Made by a program: the position numbers and the translations under genes. A stretch of 64,000 nt of DNA, taken from NCBI GenBank assembly GCA_001931535.1, contig CP016211.1, forward strand, positions 7,921,703 to 7,985,702, given 5' to 3'. The stretch comes from Minicystis rosea. Its GTDB lineage: Bacteria; Myxococcota_A; Polyangia; Polyangiales; Polyangiaceae. Under the pieces are notes generated by a model that was not told where the DNA came from, did not search any database, and saw only the letters and a list, made by a program, of their open reading frames with translations. This document shows, piece by piece, positions 25,542 to 34,494 of the stretch. Position 1 is the stretch's first letter. Every line of letters begins with the position of its first letter.

Positions 25542-28079
25542 TCAGGTCCCGATGCGCGTGACCGTCAGCACGGGTGCTGCGGCTGCGCGGGAGCGGTCGA
25601 GATCGATCGTTCCTTCGATCACCCAGTCGTTGTGCTCCTCGGGATCGACGATGATCTGTTTGAAGTCCCAGAATCCTTCCCGCTGCGTGAGCAGGGTGTT
25701 CTTCGGGCTGCGGGCCGTCGGATCGAGGCGAATCGTGCCGTGCTCCGGCCAATAAGCGGAGAGGCTCTGCTCGAATTGAGACGGCGTCCAAGGCTCGGCG
25801 GAGGCACCGACGATCTGCGCGCCGAGCTCCCAGTTGCGGGCGGCGAGGGCGCGGAGGAGCTGGTAGAGCTCGTTGCGGACCAGGACGGTGAATTGACGGG
25901 GATCGCGGGTGACGTCCCAAGTGTCGGGCTCGCGGCGCGCGGGACGGGGCTCGCCGGGCGCGGCGCCGCCGTCCTTCATGCGCTCCCACTCGTCGAGGAG
26001 GCTCGAGTCGACCTGACGCACGATGGCGCCGAAATAAGTGATGATGTCGTGCACATCCTCGGTCTTGGCCGGATCGGGGACGGACTGGGAGAGCGCCTTG
26101 TAAACGTCGCTGAGGTAGCGAAGGAGCATGCCTTCGGCGCGCTGGAGCTCGTATTCGCGGATGTACTCCGCGAAGGAATAGAACTCTTCGTACATCTCCC
26201 GAGCCACCGACTTGGGGCGGATGTTCTCCTGTCCGACCCAAGGGTGCTTGGCCGCGAAGGCGTTGAAGCTGCCGTAGATGAACTCGCGGTGGGGCTTCGG
26301 GTATTCGAGCTTGGAGAGCTCCTCCATCCGATCGTCGTATTCGACACCGGCGGCCTTCAGCTCGGCGAGCTTCTCGCCCTTCAGGCGATCGAGCTGCTTC
26401 ATGAGGATGAGATCGGGATTCTCCAGAATCGACTCGACCAGCGTGAGGAGCTGGAGCGGGTATTCGGGGCTCTCCCGGTCGAGGAGGTTGATGGTGTCGA
26501 GGAGGTAGAGCGAGAGCGCGTGGTTGAGGGAGAAGTCCTCTTGCAGATCCACGTTCACGCGGACGCGCTTGCCCTCGCCATCTTCGCCGGGGGCGATCTC
26601 GATGACGCCGGCGTCGAGGAGGGATTGGAAGAGGAGCTTGCCGTTCTTCCGGTGCTCGCGCTTTTGATAGGGCGTGTCGTGGGAGCTCTTCACGAGCTTC
26701 ACCAGCGCTTTGCAGCCGCCGCGCGGGCGCTCCAGCACGTTGAGCATGAGGCCGTGGGTCATGGCGAAGCGCGAGACCAAGGGCTCCGGCGGAGCGGTGG
26801 TGAGGCGCTCGAAGGTGCTCTTGTCCCAATGGACATAGCCCTTCTCCGGCGGCTTTCGGCGGACGATCTTCTTCTTCTTCGCCGGATCGCTGCCGGCCTT
26901 GGCCTCCATGCGCAGGTTCTCGATCACGTGCTCGGGGGCCTGCACCACCACGGTGCCGCGATCGTCGAAGCCCTTGCGGCCGGCGCGACCGCTGATCTGC
27001 TGGAAATCGCGGACGCTCAAGATGGCCGTCTTCTCCCCGTCGAACTTGCACAGCTTGGTGAAGAGCACGGTGCGAATGGGGATGTTGACGCCGACACCGA
27101 GGGTGTCCGTGCCGCAGATGATCTTGAGGTGACCCTTCTGCGCCAGCTTCTCCACGAGGAGGCGATATTTGGGCAGGAGGCCGGCGTGGTGCAGGCCCAC
27201 GCCGTGACGCACGAACTTCGCCAGCTCCTTGCCATAAGGGCTGTCGAAGCGCGTGCCTTCGAGCGCGGCGTGGATGGCCTTCTTCTCCTCCTTCGAGGAG
27301 AAATCGGTGCTCATCAGGTTCTGCGCCTCTTCGGCGGCGGCGCGCTGGGTGAAATTGACGATGTAGACCGGGGCGCGATCCTTCCGCACGAGATCTTGAA
27401 TGGTCTCGTGGAGCGGGGTTTCGCGGTATTCGAAGTCGAGCGGGACGGGGCGCTCGCGCGAGCGGATGGTGACCGACTCCCGCCCCGTGAGCGTCGTCAT
27501 GGCCTTCTCGAAGAAGGCCGTGTCACCGAGGGTGGCGCTCATGAGCAGGAAGGTGGCACGAGGCAACGTGAGGAGGGGAATCTGCCAAGCGGCGCCGCGC
27601 TCCTTGTCGGAGTAGTAATGGAACTCGTCCATGACCACGTAGTCGACATCGGTGTCCGCGCCCTGGCGAAGGGCCTTGTTGGCGAGGATCTCGGCGGTGC
27701 AGCAGATGATGAGCGCGTCGGGGTTGACGCTGGCGTCGCCCGTCACCATCCCCACGAGCTCGGGGCCGAATTCACGGGAGAGCGCGAAGAACTTCTCGTT
27801 GACCAGGGCCTTGATGGGCGCGGTGTAAAACGACCGCTTGCCCTCGGCGACGGCGACGAAATGGAGGAAGGACGCGACCAGCGATTTGCCGGAGCCCGTG
27901 GGCGTGGCCAGGATGACGTTCTTGCCGCCGACCAGCTCGAGGAGGGCCTCCTCCTGCGCGGGGTAGAGCTCGAGGCCCTTGTCGGCCGCGTAATCGATGA
28001 AGCGATCGAGCAGATCCGAAGAGAGGATGTCGCCGTCGGGCGGCGGCAGGCGAGCGGCGAGCGGTGCGGTGCGGTTCAT
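25542..28079 (-). CDS. Ski2-like DEAD/DEAH-box RNA helicase with DUF3516-type C-terminus
   Basis: An 845-residue superfamily 2 helicase. ATG 28079 is chosen; in-frame upstream sequence is Pro/Arg-rich without similarity. Helicase motifs are in order: ATPTGSGKS (58-66), DEFH (151-154), SAT (181-183), GVGVNIP (328-334) and QISGRAGRKG (361-370). The C-terminal half, with DRLKGEKLAELKAAG and EHNDWVIEGTID, matches the DUF3516 extension found on bacterial Ski2-like helicases. It should unwind RNA or RNP using ATP, possibly in RNA decay or ribosome maturation. It is not in an obvious operon. Confidence 0.9.
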   Translation of the reverse strand: MNRTAPLAARLPPPDGDILSSDLLDRFIDYAADKGLELYPAQEEALLELVGGKNVILATPTGSGKSLVASFLHFVAVAEGKRSFYTAPIKALVNEKFFALSREFGPELVGMVTGDASVNPDALIICCTAEILANKALRQGADTDVDYVVMDEFHYYSDKERGAAWQIPLLTLPRATFLLMSATLGDTAFFEKAMTTLTGRESVTIRSRERPVPLDFEYRETPLHETIQDLVRKDRAPVYIVNFTQRAAAEEAQNLMSTDFSSKEEKKAIHAALEGTRFDSPYGKELAKFVRHGVGLHHAGLLPKYRLLVEKLAQKGHLKIICGTDTLGVGVNIPIRTVLFTKLCKFDGEKTAILSVRDFQQISGRAGRKGFDDRGTVVVQAPEHVIENLRMEAKAGSDPAKKKKIVRRKPPEKGYVHWDKSTFERLTTAPPEPLVSRFAMTHGLMLNVLERPRGGCKALVKLVKSSHDTPYQKREHRKNGKLLFQSLLDAGVIEIAPGEDGEGKRVRVNVDLQEDFSLNHALSLYLLDTINLLDRESPEYPLQLLTLVESILENPDLILMKQLDRLKGEKLAELKAAGVEYDDRMEELSKLEYPKPHREFIYGSFNAFAAKHPWVGQENIRPKSVAREMYEEFYSFAEYIREYELQRAEGMLLRYLSDVYKALSQSVPDPAKTEDVHDIITYFGAIVRQVDSSLLDEWERMKDGGAAPGEPRPARREPDTWDVTRDPRQFTVLVRNELYQLLRALAARNWELGAQIVGASAEPWTPSQFEQSLSAYWPEHGTIRLDPTARSPKNTLLTQREGFWDFKQIIVDPEEHNDWVIEGTIDLDRSRAAAAPVLTVTRIGT

Positions 28080-28294
28080 CGGCGGGCGGGACTTTGGCAC
28101 GACCGGACGCCGTCTCCCAGTGCTCGTTTCACACGGCGGGGGCACGCGCCCCCGCCGCCCCATCGGCGGAGCCGCTGGGGCCCCACCACCCCGCGATCCA
28201 CCCAAGCAGACAAGCACGTTGCGACGTTTCGGGCCTCACGTCGATCGCATCCTGAAACGTCTCTCGCCCTCGCGCCCATCCGCGCGCGTCCGGT

Positions 28295-28333
28295 GACGAA
28301 AACGCCCCCGGACCCGTGTGGGCCCGGGGGCGT
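28295..28333 (-). terminator. Intrinsic terminator of the sterol-gene unit
   Basis: On the minus strand a GC-rich hairpin (ACGCCCCCGG paired with CCGGGGGCGT, plus three more pairs beyond one mismatch, loop of four) is followed directly by TTTTCGT. It lies 20 bases after the stop of the gene ending at 28354. This is the clearest intrinsic terminator in the window. Confidence 0.8.
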
Positions 28334-28353
28334 GGGCTTCGCTCTACCTGCGG

Positions 28354-28914
28354 CTAGCGCCTGAAGAGGCGGCGACCGCCGTGCATGGCCGCGTGACGCA
28401 CGAGGCTCACGCCGAGCAGCGTATTGACCGCGATGGAGGCCCCGATGAGGCCGTGGTTGAGGGTGCCGACGACGCGGAAGAAGCGCAGATAGCTGGCGAT
28501 CTTCGCGGCCTCGGTCGGCGAGACGTTGCCCTCTGCCGGGTACGCCACGCCGTTCGGGAACTCGCGCTTCATCTTCTGGCCCGCGAGGACGGTGGCGATC
28601 CCGGTGAGGAGCGCGCCGCCGATGAGCACGTCATTGACGCGCACGAGGCGCATCGTGCGGCCATGTCCCGCGAAGCGCTTGATGGCCGCGCGCTGGATGA
28701 GCCACGTACCCGTGAAGACGATGTGCGCGGGCACGTTGACCTTCTTGTTGAACTGCGTCCAGGCGATCTCGATCACCTTGCCGCGCTCACGATCGCTCGT
28801 GATGCCCTGGAGCACCGCGTCTTTCAAGCCGGCCTTGGCGAAGGCCTGCCCGCCGTACGCCACGGCGAGAGAGAGATTATGGAGGATGCTGGTCGCGATC
28901 AGCCCACTGTGCAT
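28354..28914 (-). CDS. Small multi-helix membrane protein, third gene of the sterol unit
   Basis: A 186-residue protein starting at ATG 28914 behind an almost perfect ribosome site, AAGGAGG eight bases upstream. About four hydrophobic helices are visible (near residues 3-25, 60-75, 90-110 and 145-170), with a basic tail ending GGRRLFRR. No family is recognised. It follows the 7-dehydrocholesterol reductase gene by 113 bases on the same strand and is followed by a strong terminator, so it is probably the last gene of that transcript. A role in membrane-lipid metabolism is an inference from position only. Confidence 0.7.
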   Translation of the reverse strand: MHSGLIATSILHNLSLAVAYGGQAFAKAGLKDAVLQGITSDRERGKVIEIAWTQFNKKVNVPAHIVFTGTWLIQRAAIKRFAGHGRTMRLVRVNDVLIGGALLTGIATVLAGQKMKREFPNGVAYPAEGNVSPTEAAKIASYLRFFRVVGTLNHGLIGASIAVNTLLGVSLVRHAAMHGGRRLFRR

Positions 28915-29027
28915 GACGGTAACCTCCTTCGGTCACTGGCACAGTGAAGCAAGAAGCCGCCCAACTCCGCTCTAAACATATCTGCGTTGGGAGCTTTCAC
29001 GGCGGAGGTCCCGACTCCACGGTGGCC

Positions 29028-30311
29028 TCAATATACGAAGGGTACGATTCGGTACGGGACGCGCTCGCAATACCGATCCCACGCCTCTCCGTACTTCGCC
29101 CGGCAACGCCGATCGTCCCTCCCCGCGCGGTCCACGAGGAGCGCCGTCAGGAAGGCCACGTATCCATAAGGGAGGAGCTCCGAAAAGCCCGCAGGCAACG
29201 TCCACGCGAGGGCCAACGAGATCTCGGCGACGTAGTGAAAATGGCGCGCGACGCCCCACCAGCCGGAGCAGAGCAAGAGACTCTCCCGCGCCTCGCCGTC
29301 GGCCGTGTGATACGTGGCCACCACGATCTCCGGCTTCCGCCCCCACACCGTGGTCTCGCCCAACGTCTCGCGGACGCGCTGGCGTTGGGCATCGGCGTCG
29401 TAGTTGGCGAAGAGGGCGATGATCCCGAAGGTGAAGATCGCGAGCGCCGCCGGCACACCGAGGTGCCCGGGGTGCCGAACGAGGTATTGCGCCACCATCG
29501 TGTAGAGGCACGGGAGCCAAGCCATGACTCCCCAGACGATGTAGAAGCCGAAGCGATCGTGCATGATGTCGAGGGAGCCGAAATACCCTGTCTCCCACCA
29601 GAAGAACTTGATGATGTACGCGATCTGGAGGCCCGCCGAGACCCACATGGCCAGCGAGACGTGGCCGTGGATCTCGTACTGTTTGGCGACACAGGAGAGG
29701 ACGATGACGCTCCAGCCCATCATGGCCAGACGGCAATTGACGTATTGCTTGAGCTGGACGCCGAAGGCGGTGGGGTGCAGTTCGACACCCCAGAAGTAGT
29801 CGAAAATGAGGTTGCCGGAGCGGCCGGCGTCGGTGCTCGAAGGCCGGTGAACGCCCTTCCAATAGAGGAGCCCGCAGAGGACGAGCCCCGCGATGTTGGT
29901 GATGACGAGGATGGATCCGAGCTCGTCGTAGACCGCGGAGAGCCGGAACGAGCCGAGGAGCGCCGCCGTGGCGAGGAGCACGTGCGTGACGGCATAAGCG
30001 GACATGCCGTTCCGCCGATAACGTGGACGATTGCCGGCCGGCGTGATGGGCCCCGGGTGGATGTCGCCGGGGACCATCACGAGGAGGGCCCATTCGAGCG
30101 CCGCGAACGTGGCCAACATGAGCGCCGCCGTCCGTGTGGGCCGGGGAAAGAGGCGGAGGAAGGTGGGGAGATCGATGGTGCGGAGGAAGAGCTCCAGCGA
30201 TCCGTCGAAGTGCGCCGTGATCATCCAGAGGACGATGACCGCGGGCGGACAAGCGATCATCAGGAGGAGCGGAACCACCGTCCTCCGCAGCACCGAGGGC
30301 GTCGTAGACAT
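29028..30311 (-). CDS. 7-dehydrocholesterol reductase (ERG4/ERG24 sterol reductase family)
   Basis: A 427-residue polytopic membrane protein starting at ATG 30311 with GGAGG seven bases upstream. Family blocks: GNLIFDYFWGVELHP (166-180), FFWWETGYFGSLDIMHD (236-252), WGRKP (323-327), SGWWGVARHFHY (349-360) and YCERVPYRIVP (414-424). The stretch AKQYEIHGHVSLAM and the later WGRKP/HTADG segment resemble vertebrate DHCR7 more than the delta-14 reductases. DHCR7 reduces the C7-C8 double bond of 7-dehydrocholesterol with NADPH. It lies 182 bases after a C-5 desaturase gene on the same strand. Sterol synthesis is established in some myxobacteria. Whether this strain makes its own sterol or modifies acquired ones cannot be seen here. 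Confidence 0.9.
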   Translation of the reverse strand: MSTTPSVLRRTVVPLLLMIACPPAVIVLWMITAHFDGSLELFLRTIDLPTFLRLFPRPTRTAALMLATFAALEWALLVMVPGDIHPGPITPAGNRPRYRRNGMSAYAVTHVLLATAALLGSFRLSAVYDELGSILVITNIAGLVLCGLLYWKGVHRPSSTDAGRSGNLIFDYFWGVELHPTAFGVQLKQYVNCRLAMMGWSVIVLSCVAKQYEIHGHVSLAMWVSAGLQIAYIIKFFWWETGYFGSLDIMHDRFGFYIVWGVMAWLPCLYTMVAQYLVRHPGHLGVPAALAIFTFGIIALFANYDADAQRQRVRETLGETTVWGRKPEIVVATYHTADGEARESLLLCSGWWGVARHFHYVAEISLALAWTLPAGFSELLPYGYVAFLTALLVDRAGRDDRRCRAKYGEAWDRYCERVPYRIVPFVY

Positions 30312-30493
30312 GAGGCGGCCTCCGCGGCGAAGGGGCCGCGAGCGCAGGTGGGGTGGAGCGTCGAGGGGGCTCGTTCTATCAGCCCTCCCCTCCCCGGCAA
30401 CCTACGCTCCCGCATGCGCCCTGGATGGATAGCGCCCGGGGGCGACCGTCTCGGCGGGAGACGTTCAGCGCACGAGTCGTTGGGTGTTAGCGG

Positions 30494-31294
30494 TCACTCG
30501 GCGGCGGTGGAGCCGGCTTGGGCCAAGCGTGCTTCAGGGACCTTCTGGCCGGGCATGGAGGCGAAGAATTGGGCGGGGAGCTCGCGAGGGTCCTTGTAGG
30601 TGTTGCAGAGCTTGTCCCAGAAGGTGAAGAACTGGCCGTAATTGAACTTGTTGTACCAGTGATGGGCCGTGTGGCAGCCGGTGTGGTTGACGAAGCCGTG
30701 GCCCACGAAGCACACGCGATCGTGGATGAGCACGGCCCACACGGTCACGAGGGCAACGTAGCCGTGATAGACCCAGATGTTGACGGGGAGGAGGAAGGCG
30801 CAGAGGTGGTGCGGGAGCGCCTGGGCGAAGGAGTCGAGCGGGTTGAAAGCCACGCTGGCGAGCGGCGTGGGAGTGCGGAATTGATGGTGGCTGACGTGCA
30901 GCGTGCGATAGAAGAAGCGCAGGTGCAGGCCGCGGTGGATCCAATAAACGAGGGTCTCCGAGAAGACGAGCTCGAAGAGGACGGTGAAGGCCAGATAGAA
31001 GAGGCCATATCCACCGAGGCCCGTGTAGAGCTTGCTCTTGCCGTTCGCGATGAGCCACTCGATGGGCATCATCAAGAGGGCGTTGCCGGCGATCGAGTAG
31101 AAGGCCCATTTGACGGCCATCTTCATCTCGGCGGGGTTGGGCCGATAATCAGGTACGTACTTGTCGCGCCGGCGGACGAAGAACCAGAGATAGCTCGCCC
31201 CGGAGAGGACGGCGTAGAAGCTGAATCCCGAGACGACGAGCGCGAGATAGACACCGGGCCAGCCGAACCAAGCGCGGATGGGATCGAAGAGCAT
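30494..31294 (-). CDS. Sterol C-5 desaturase (fatty acid hydroxylase superfamily)
   Basis: A 266-residue membrane protein. ATG 31294 is preferred because the in-frame ATG at 31351 adjoins the terminator hairpin of gdhA. The three His boxes of the di-iron hydroxylase/desaturase family are complete: HRGLH (120-124), HVSHH (133-137) and HTAHH (208-212), with the ERG3-like sequence WYNKFNYGQFFTFWDKL after the third. The enzyme introduces the C5 double bond into sterols using O2, giving a 5,7-diene, the substrate of the next gene's reductase. Fatty-acid or carotenoid hydroxylation is the main alternative. Confidence 0.85.
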   Translation of the reverse strand: MLFDPIRAWFGWPGVYLALVVSGFSFYAVLSGASYLWFFVRRRDKYVPDYRPNPAEMKMAVKWAFYSIAGNALLMMPIEWLIANGKSKLYTGLGGYGLFYLAFTVLFELVFSETLVYWIHRGLHLRFFYRTLHVSHHQFRTPTPLASVAFNPLDSFAQALPHHLCAFLLPVNIWVYHGYVALVTVWAVLIHDRVCFVGHGFVNHTGCHTAHHWYNKFNYGQFFTFWDKLCNTYKDPRELPAQFFASMPGQKVPEARLAQAGSTAAE

Positions 31295-31351
31295 GGCTGC
31301 GCCAGTATCGTGGCCGACGCGCAGCGCGGGCAAGAAGCACTTCGCTGACAT

Positions 31352-31392
31352 GAAACGCCCCGCGCCCGAGCACGTCGGGAACGGGGCGTTTC
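31352..31392 (-). terminator. Terminator hairpin downstream of gdhA
   Basis: GAAACGCCCCG (31352-31362) is perfectly complementary to CGGGGCGTTTC (31382-31392), an 11-pair stem, with a smaller inner stem CCCGA/TCGGG. On the minus strand the stem ends in GTTTC. It separates gdhA from the sterol unit. Confidence 0.65.
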
Positions 31393-31413
31393 GGTGAAGC
31401 GAGGACGGGAGTC

Positions 31414-31475
31414 AGTGACGACCATCGTCACTCGACGTCATGGGAGAGTGATTGTCTCGCTCATCCCATGATGTC
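31414..31475 (-). repeat. Two adjacent hairpins in the gdhA 3' region
   Basis: AGTGACG/CGTCACT (31414-31420 with 31426-31432) is followed at once by GACGTCATGGGA paired with TCCCATGATGTC (31434-31445 with 31464-31475, one mismatch). They lie between the gdhA stop and its terminator and could stabilise the 3' end of the mRNA. Confidence 0.5.
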
Positions 31476-31491
31476 AGTGACGGTTCTTCGA

Positions 31492-32808
31492 TCAGGGGAA
31501 GATGTCGCGCTCGGCGTAGACGGCCGAGATGCGTTGGAGCGCGACCGCATAAGCCGCCACGCGGAGGGAGCACTTCTTCTGGCGGGCGACCTCGGTCACC
31601 TCGCGGTAGGCGCGCTTCATGGCCTTTTCGAGGCGGGCGTCGACCTCTTCGAGAGACCACGACTCGGAGCGCTTGTTCTGCACCCACTCGTAGTAGCTCA
31701 CGGTCACACCGCCGGAGTTGGCGAGGACGTCGGGGAGGATGTCGATGCCGCGATCGAGGAGGATGCGCTCGCCCTCGGGCGTGCAGGGGCCGTTGGCGCC
31801 CTCGGCGACGAGGCGGACCTGGAGGGCCTGCGCCTCCTCCACACCGACCTGCGCCTCGAGCGCGGAGGGCGCGAAGATGTCGGCCTTGATGCGGAAGAAC
31901 TCCTCGCGGCTGATGGGCTTGCCGGCGCCGTAGCCCTGAATCGAGCGGTGGCGCTTCACGTGCTCTTGGAGCTTGTGCGGGTTGAAGCCTTCGGGGTTGT
32001 AGAGGTAGCCCGTGTGATCGCCGACGGCGATCGTCGAGACACCGAGCTTCGAGAGGATGACGGCCGTGTTCGAGCCGACGTTGCCGAAGCCCTGCACGAT
32101 CATGGTCTTGCCGCCGAGGTCGACGTCGTGCTCCTCGGCCCACTCGGTGATGCAGTGAACGACGCCCTGGCCGGTCGCCTTCTCGCGGCCCAGCGTGCCG
32201 CCGGAGGCGACGGGCTTGCCGGTGACGACGCCCTTCACGGCCTGCTTGGAGACGTGGCCGACCGTGTTCATGTACGTGTCCATGGCCCACGCCATGGTGC
32301 GCGCGTCGGTGCCCACGTCCGGCGCGGGGATGTCGGTCTCGGGGCCGACGTTGGAGCCGAGCGCGTGGAAGAAGCGGCGCGTGATGCGCTGGAGCTCGTC
32401 ACGCGAGACGCTGTTGGGATCGAACTTGATGCCGCCCTTGCCGCCGCCGAGAGGCAAGTTCATGAGCGCGCACTTCCACGTCATCATCGCCGCGAGCGCC
32501 TTCACGTCGTCGAGCGAAACGGACTCGTGGTAGCGGATGCCGCCCTTGTACGGGCCCAGGATGTTGTTGTGCTGGATCCGGTAACCCTTGAAGAGCCGGA
32601 TCTCCCCGTTATCCATTTTCACGGGGAAATTGACGATGATCTCGTTCTTCGGCTGGCGGAGGATCGTGCCGATCCAGTCCGGCAGATCGGCGACCTTCGT
32701 GGCCTCGTCCAGGTAGCCCTGGATGACCTTGAAGAAGTCGTACTTGGCCTTGCGGGCCGCATTCAAGCTGGTGGGCGCCGTGGTGCTTTCGTCGACGATG
32801 GCAGTCAT
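31492..32808 (-). CDS. gdhA: Glutamate dehydrogenase
   Basis: A 438-residue protein, the usual length of the hexameric Glu/Leu/Phe/Val dehydrogenase family. The catalytic Lys is in PLGGGKGG (119-126, K124), the substrate region includes GPYKGGIRYH, and the nucleotide loop is GFGNVG (240-245). It interconverts glutamate and 2-oxoglutarate plus ammonia. Cofactor preference cannot be decided by eye. AAGG lies upstream of ATG 32808. It is transcribed alone toward paired hairpins and a terminator. Confidence 0.95.
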   Translation of the reverse strand: MTAIVDESTTAPTSLNAARKAKYDFFKVIQGYLDEATKVADLPDWIGTILRQPKNEIIVNFPVKMDNGEIRLFKGYRIQHNNILGPYKGGIRYHESVSLDDVKALAAMMTWKCALMNLPLGGGKGGIKFDPNSVSRDELQRITRRFFHALGSNVGPETDIPAPDVGTDARTMAWAMDTYMNTVGHVSKQAVKGVVTGKPVASGGTLGREKATGQGVVHCITEWAEEHDVDLGGKTMIVQGFGNVGSNTAVILSKLGVSTIAVGDHTGYLYNPEGFNPHKLQEHVKRHRSIQGYGAGKPISREEFFRIKADIFAPSALEAQVGVEEAQALQVRLVAEGANGPCTPEGERILLDRGIDILPDVLANSGGVTVSYYEWVQNKRSESWSLEEVDARLEKAMKRAYREVTEVARQKKCSLRVAAYAVALQRISAVYAERDIFP

Positions 32809-32842
32809 GGATCGGCCTTCTAGTGCGCTCGCGAGGCCACTT

Positions 32843-32869
32843 CAACCACGCGACGTCAACCACGCGACG
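32843..32869. repeat. Tandem 14-base direct repeat
   Basis: CAACCACGCGACG occurs twice, separated by a single T, between the cdsA stop and the gdhA start. The copies are exact. It could be a binding site in the gdhA leader or a replication-slippage duplication. Confidence 0.5.
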
Positions 32870-32903
32870 CGTCAGCCGAGCGCGTCCGCGAGCGCGCAGT
32901 GCG

Positions 32904-33737
32904 TCAGATCCGCGTCCACAGCACGTAGAGGTACGTCATCGTGCTCGTGACGAGGAGCGCGTCGACGCGATCCAAAATACCACCGTGACCAGGGACGATT
33001 CCGCCCGAGTCCTTCACGCCGAACGATCGCTTGATGAGCGATTCACCGAGATCGCCCGCTTGCCCGAGCGCGCCGGCGACGAGGGCGAGGATCGCCGCGT
33101 GCGCGAGCGGGATCGAGTGCAGGAAGACCACCTGAATGAAGACCGCGCCCACGAGCGATCCCGCGAGGCCACCGATGGCGCCGGCCACCGTCTTCTTCGG
33201 GCTCACGGCTTCGTAAAGTTTGCGTTTGCCCAGGAAACGCCCAGCAAAATAAGCGCCGGTGTCCGAGAGCCAAGCGATGGTCAAGGCGAGGACTACGAAC
33301 GACGCGCCGTCATAAGGGCTGCCGATGTTGGCGTCGCGACGCAGGAGCACGACGGTGCCGAGGCCGCCCCCGACGTAGAGCGGGCCGAAGGTATTGGCCA
33401 TCACGCGCACGGCTGCGGTCTGAATGTCACCGAGGCGCCACAGCACCAGCATCATGCCGACGATGGGGAGCGCGATGAGCAGGGTGACCAGCACCTTGGC
33501 GTCGGTGCCGAAGAACCAGAGCGTACCGATGACAGCGAGCGTGAGCGCGGCGCCGATGATCTGCGAGACGCGATCCCCCGGGTGCGTCATGCCGAAGAGC
33601 TCGATTGCGCCTACCGCGGCAGCCACCGAGACGAAGACGAGCCAGCCCCAGGCGGGCCCCAAGTAGAGCAATGCGCAGATGAGCGGCGCGCCGATGAAGC
33701 CGGTGATGAGGCGCGATACGAGGTTCGATTGCGCCAT
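32904..33737 (-). CDS. cdsA: Phosphatidate cytidylyltransferase
   Basis: A 277-residue inner-membrane protein with about eight hydrophobic helices. The C-terminal signature SLIKRSFGVKDSGG followed by PGHGGILDRVD matches the CdsA family pattern with its metal-binding and catalytic residues. It makes CDP-diacylglycerol from phosphatidate and CTP for phospholipid synthesis. Its ATG lies one base after the uppS stop, so translation is coupled, an arrangement conserved in many bacteria. Confidence 0.95.
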   Translation of the reverse strand: MAQSNLVSRLITGFIGAPLICALLYLGPAWGWLVFVSVAAAVGAIELFGMTHPGDRVSQIIGAALTLAVIGTLWFFGTDAKVLVTLLIALPIVGMMLVLWRLGDIQTAAVRVMANTFGPLYVGGGLGTVVLLRRDANIGSPYDGASFVVLALTIAWLSDTGAYFAGRFLGKRKLYEAVSPKKTVAGAIGGLAGSLVGAVFIQVVFLHSIPLAHAAILALVAGALGQAGDLGESLIKRSFGVKDSGGIVPGHGGILDRVDALLVTSTMTYLYVLWTRI

Positions 33738-33738
33738 G

Positions 33739-34494
33739 TCACATCCTCACTTCGGCGGAAGGAGAAGCCACGTTGGCCGAGACCAGACCGAAGCGGCGCT
33801 CGCGGTTCTGGTAGCTCTCGATGGCAGCGAAGAGATCGTCTTCGGTGAACTCGGGCCAGAGTCGATCGAAGAAGGCGAGCTCGGCATACGCCGCGCCGTA
33901 GAGCAGGAAGTTCGAGAGGCGGAACTCGCCGCCGGTGCGGATGATGAGATCGGGATCGCCGACGCCGAGGCTCGGGAGGCGCGCGCCGAGCATCTCCGCG
34001 TCGATGGTGTCCGGGTCGAGCTTGCCGGAGGCGACCTCGGCCGCGAGATCGCGCGCGGCGGCGGCGATCTCTTCACGACCACCGTAGGAGAGCGCGAGCG
34101 CGAGCGTCATCTTGTTGCCGGTGGAGGACGCGGATCGCAAGGAATCGAGGACCGCGCGCACGTGCTCGGGGAGGCGGCGAATGTCGCCGATGGCCACGAG
34201 GCGAATGTCGTTGTGGAGGATCTCGTCGCGCTCGCTCACCAAGAACTCGCGGAGCAGGCCCATGAGCGCGTCGACCTCGCCCGTGGGGCGCGCCCAGTTC
34301 TGCTCGCTGAACGCATAGAGCGTGAGCGCGTCGAGGCCGAGCCGGCGACAGACGCGGACGATGCGGCGCACGGCGGCGCTGCCCGCTTTGTGCCCGGCCT
34401 CCCGAGGCTCGCCGCGAGACTCGGCCCAGCGGCCGTTGCCGTCCATGATGATGCCGATGTGGCGCGGTAGGTTCCTGGCTTCGACGAGGTGCAT
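33739..34494 (-). CDS. uppS: Undecaprenyl diphosphate synthase (cis-prenyltransferase)
   Basis: A 251-residue protein, the family's usual length. ATG 34494 is chosen because it places HIGIIMDGNGRWA at residues 12-24 with catalytic Asp 18; longer in-frame starts add an Arg/Pro-rich extension. The second signature, a D-L-I-I-R-T-G-G-E-x-R-L-S-N-F-L-L-Y block, is present near residue 193. It condenses isopentenyl units onto farnesyl diphosphate to make the lipid carrier for peptidoglycan and O-antigen. It forms a tight pair with cdsA. Confidence 0.95.
   Translation of the reverse strand: MHLVEARNLPRHIGIIMDGNGRWAESRGEPREAGHKAGSAAVRRIVRVCRRLGLDALTLYAFSEQNWARPTGEVDALMGLLREFLVSERDEILHNDIRLVAIGDIRRLPEHVRAVLDSLRSASSTGNKMTLALALSYGGREEIAAAARDLAAEVASGKLDPDTIDAEMLGARLPSLGVGDPDLIIRTGGEFRLSNFLLYGAAYAELAFFDRLWPEFTEDDLFAAIESYQNRERRFGLVSANVASPSAEVRM

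Noticed and set aside
25632..28364. Long plus-strand frame opposite the helicase gene
   Set aside because: No recognisable domain; the minus strand has all helicase motifs.
31295..31351. Longer N-terminus for the C-5 desaturase
   Set aside because: The upstream ATG adjoins the gdhA terminator hairpin, so it would hardly be on the transcript.
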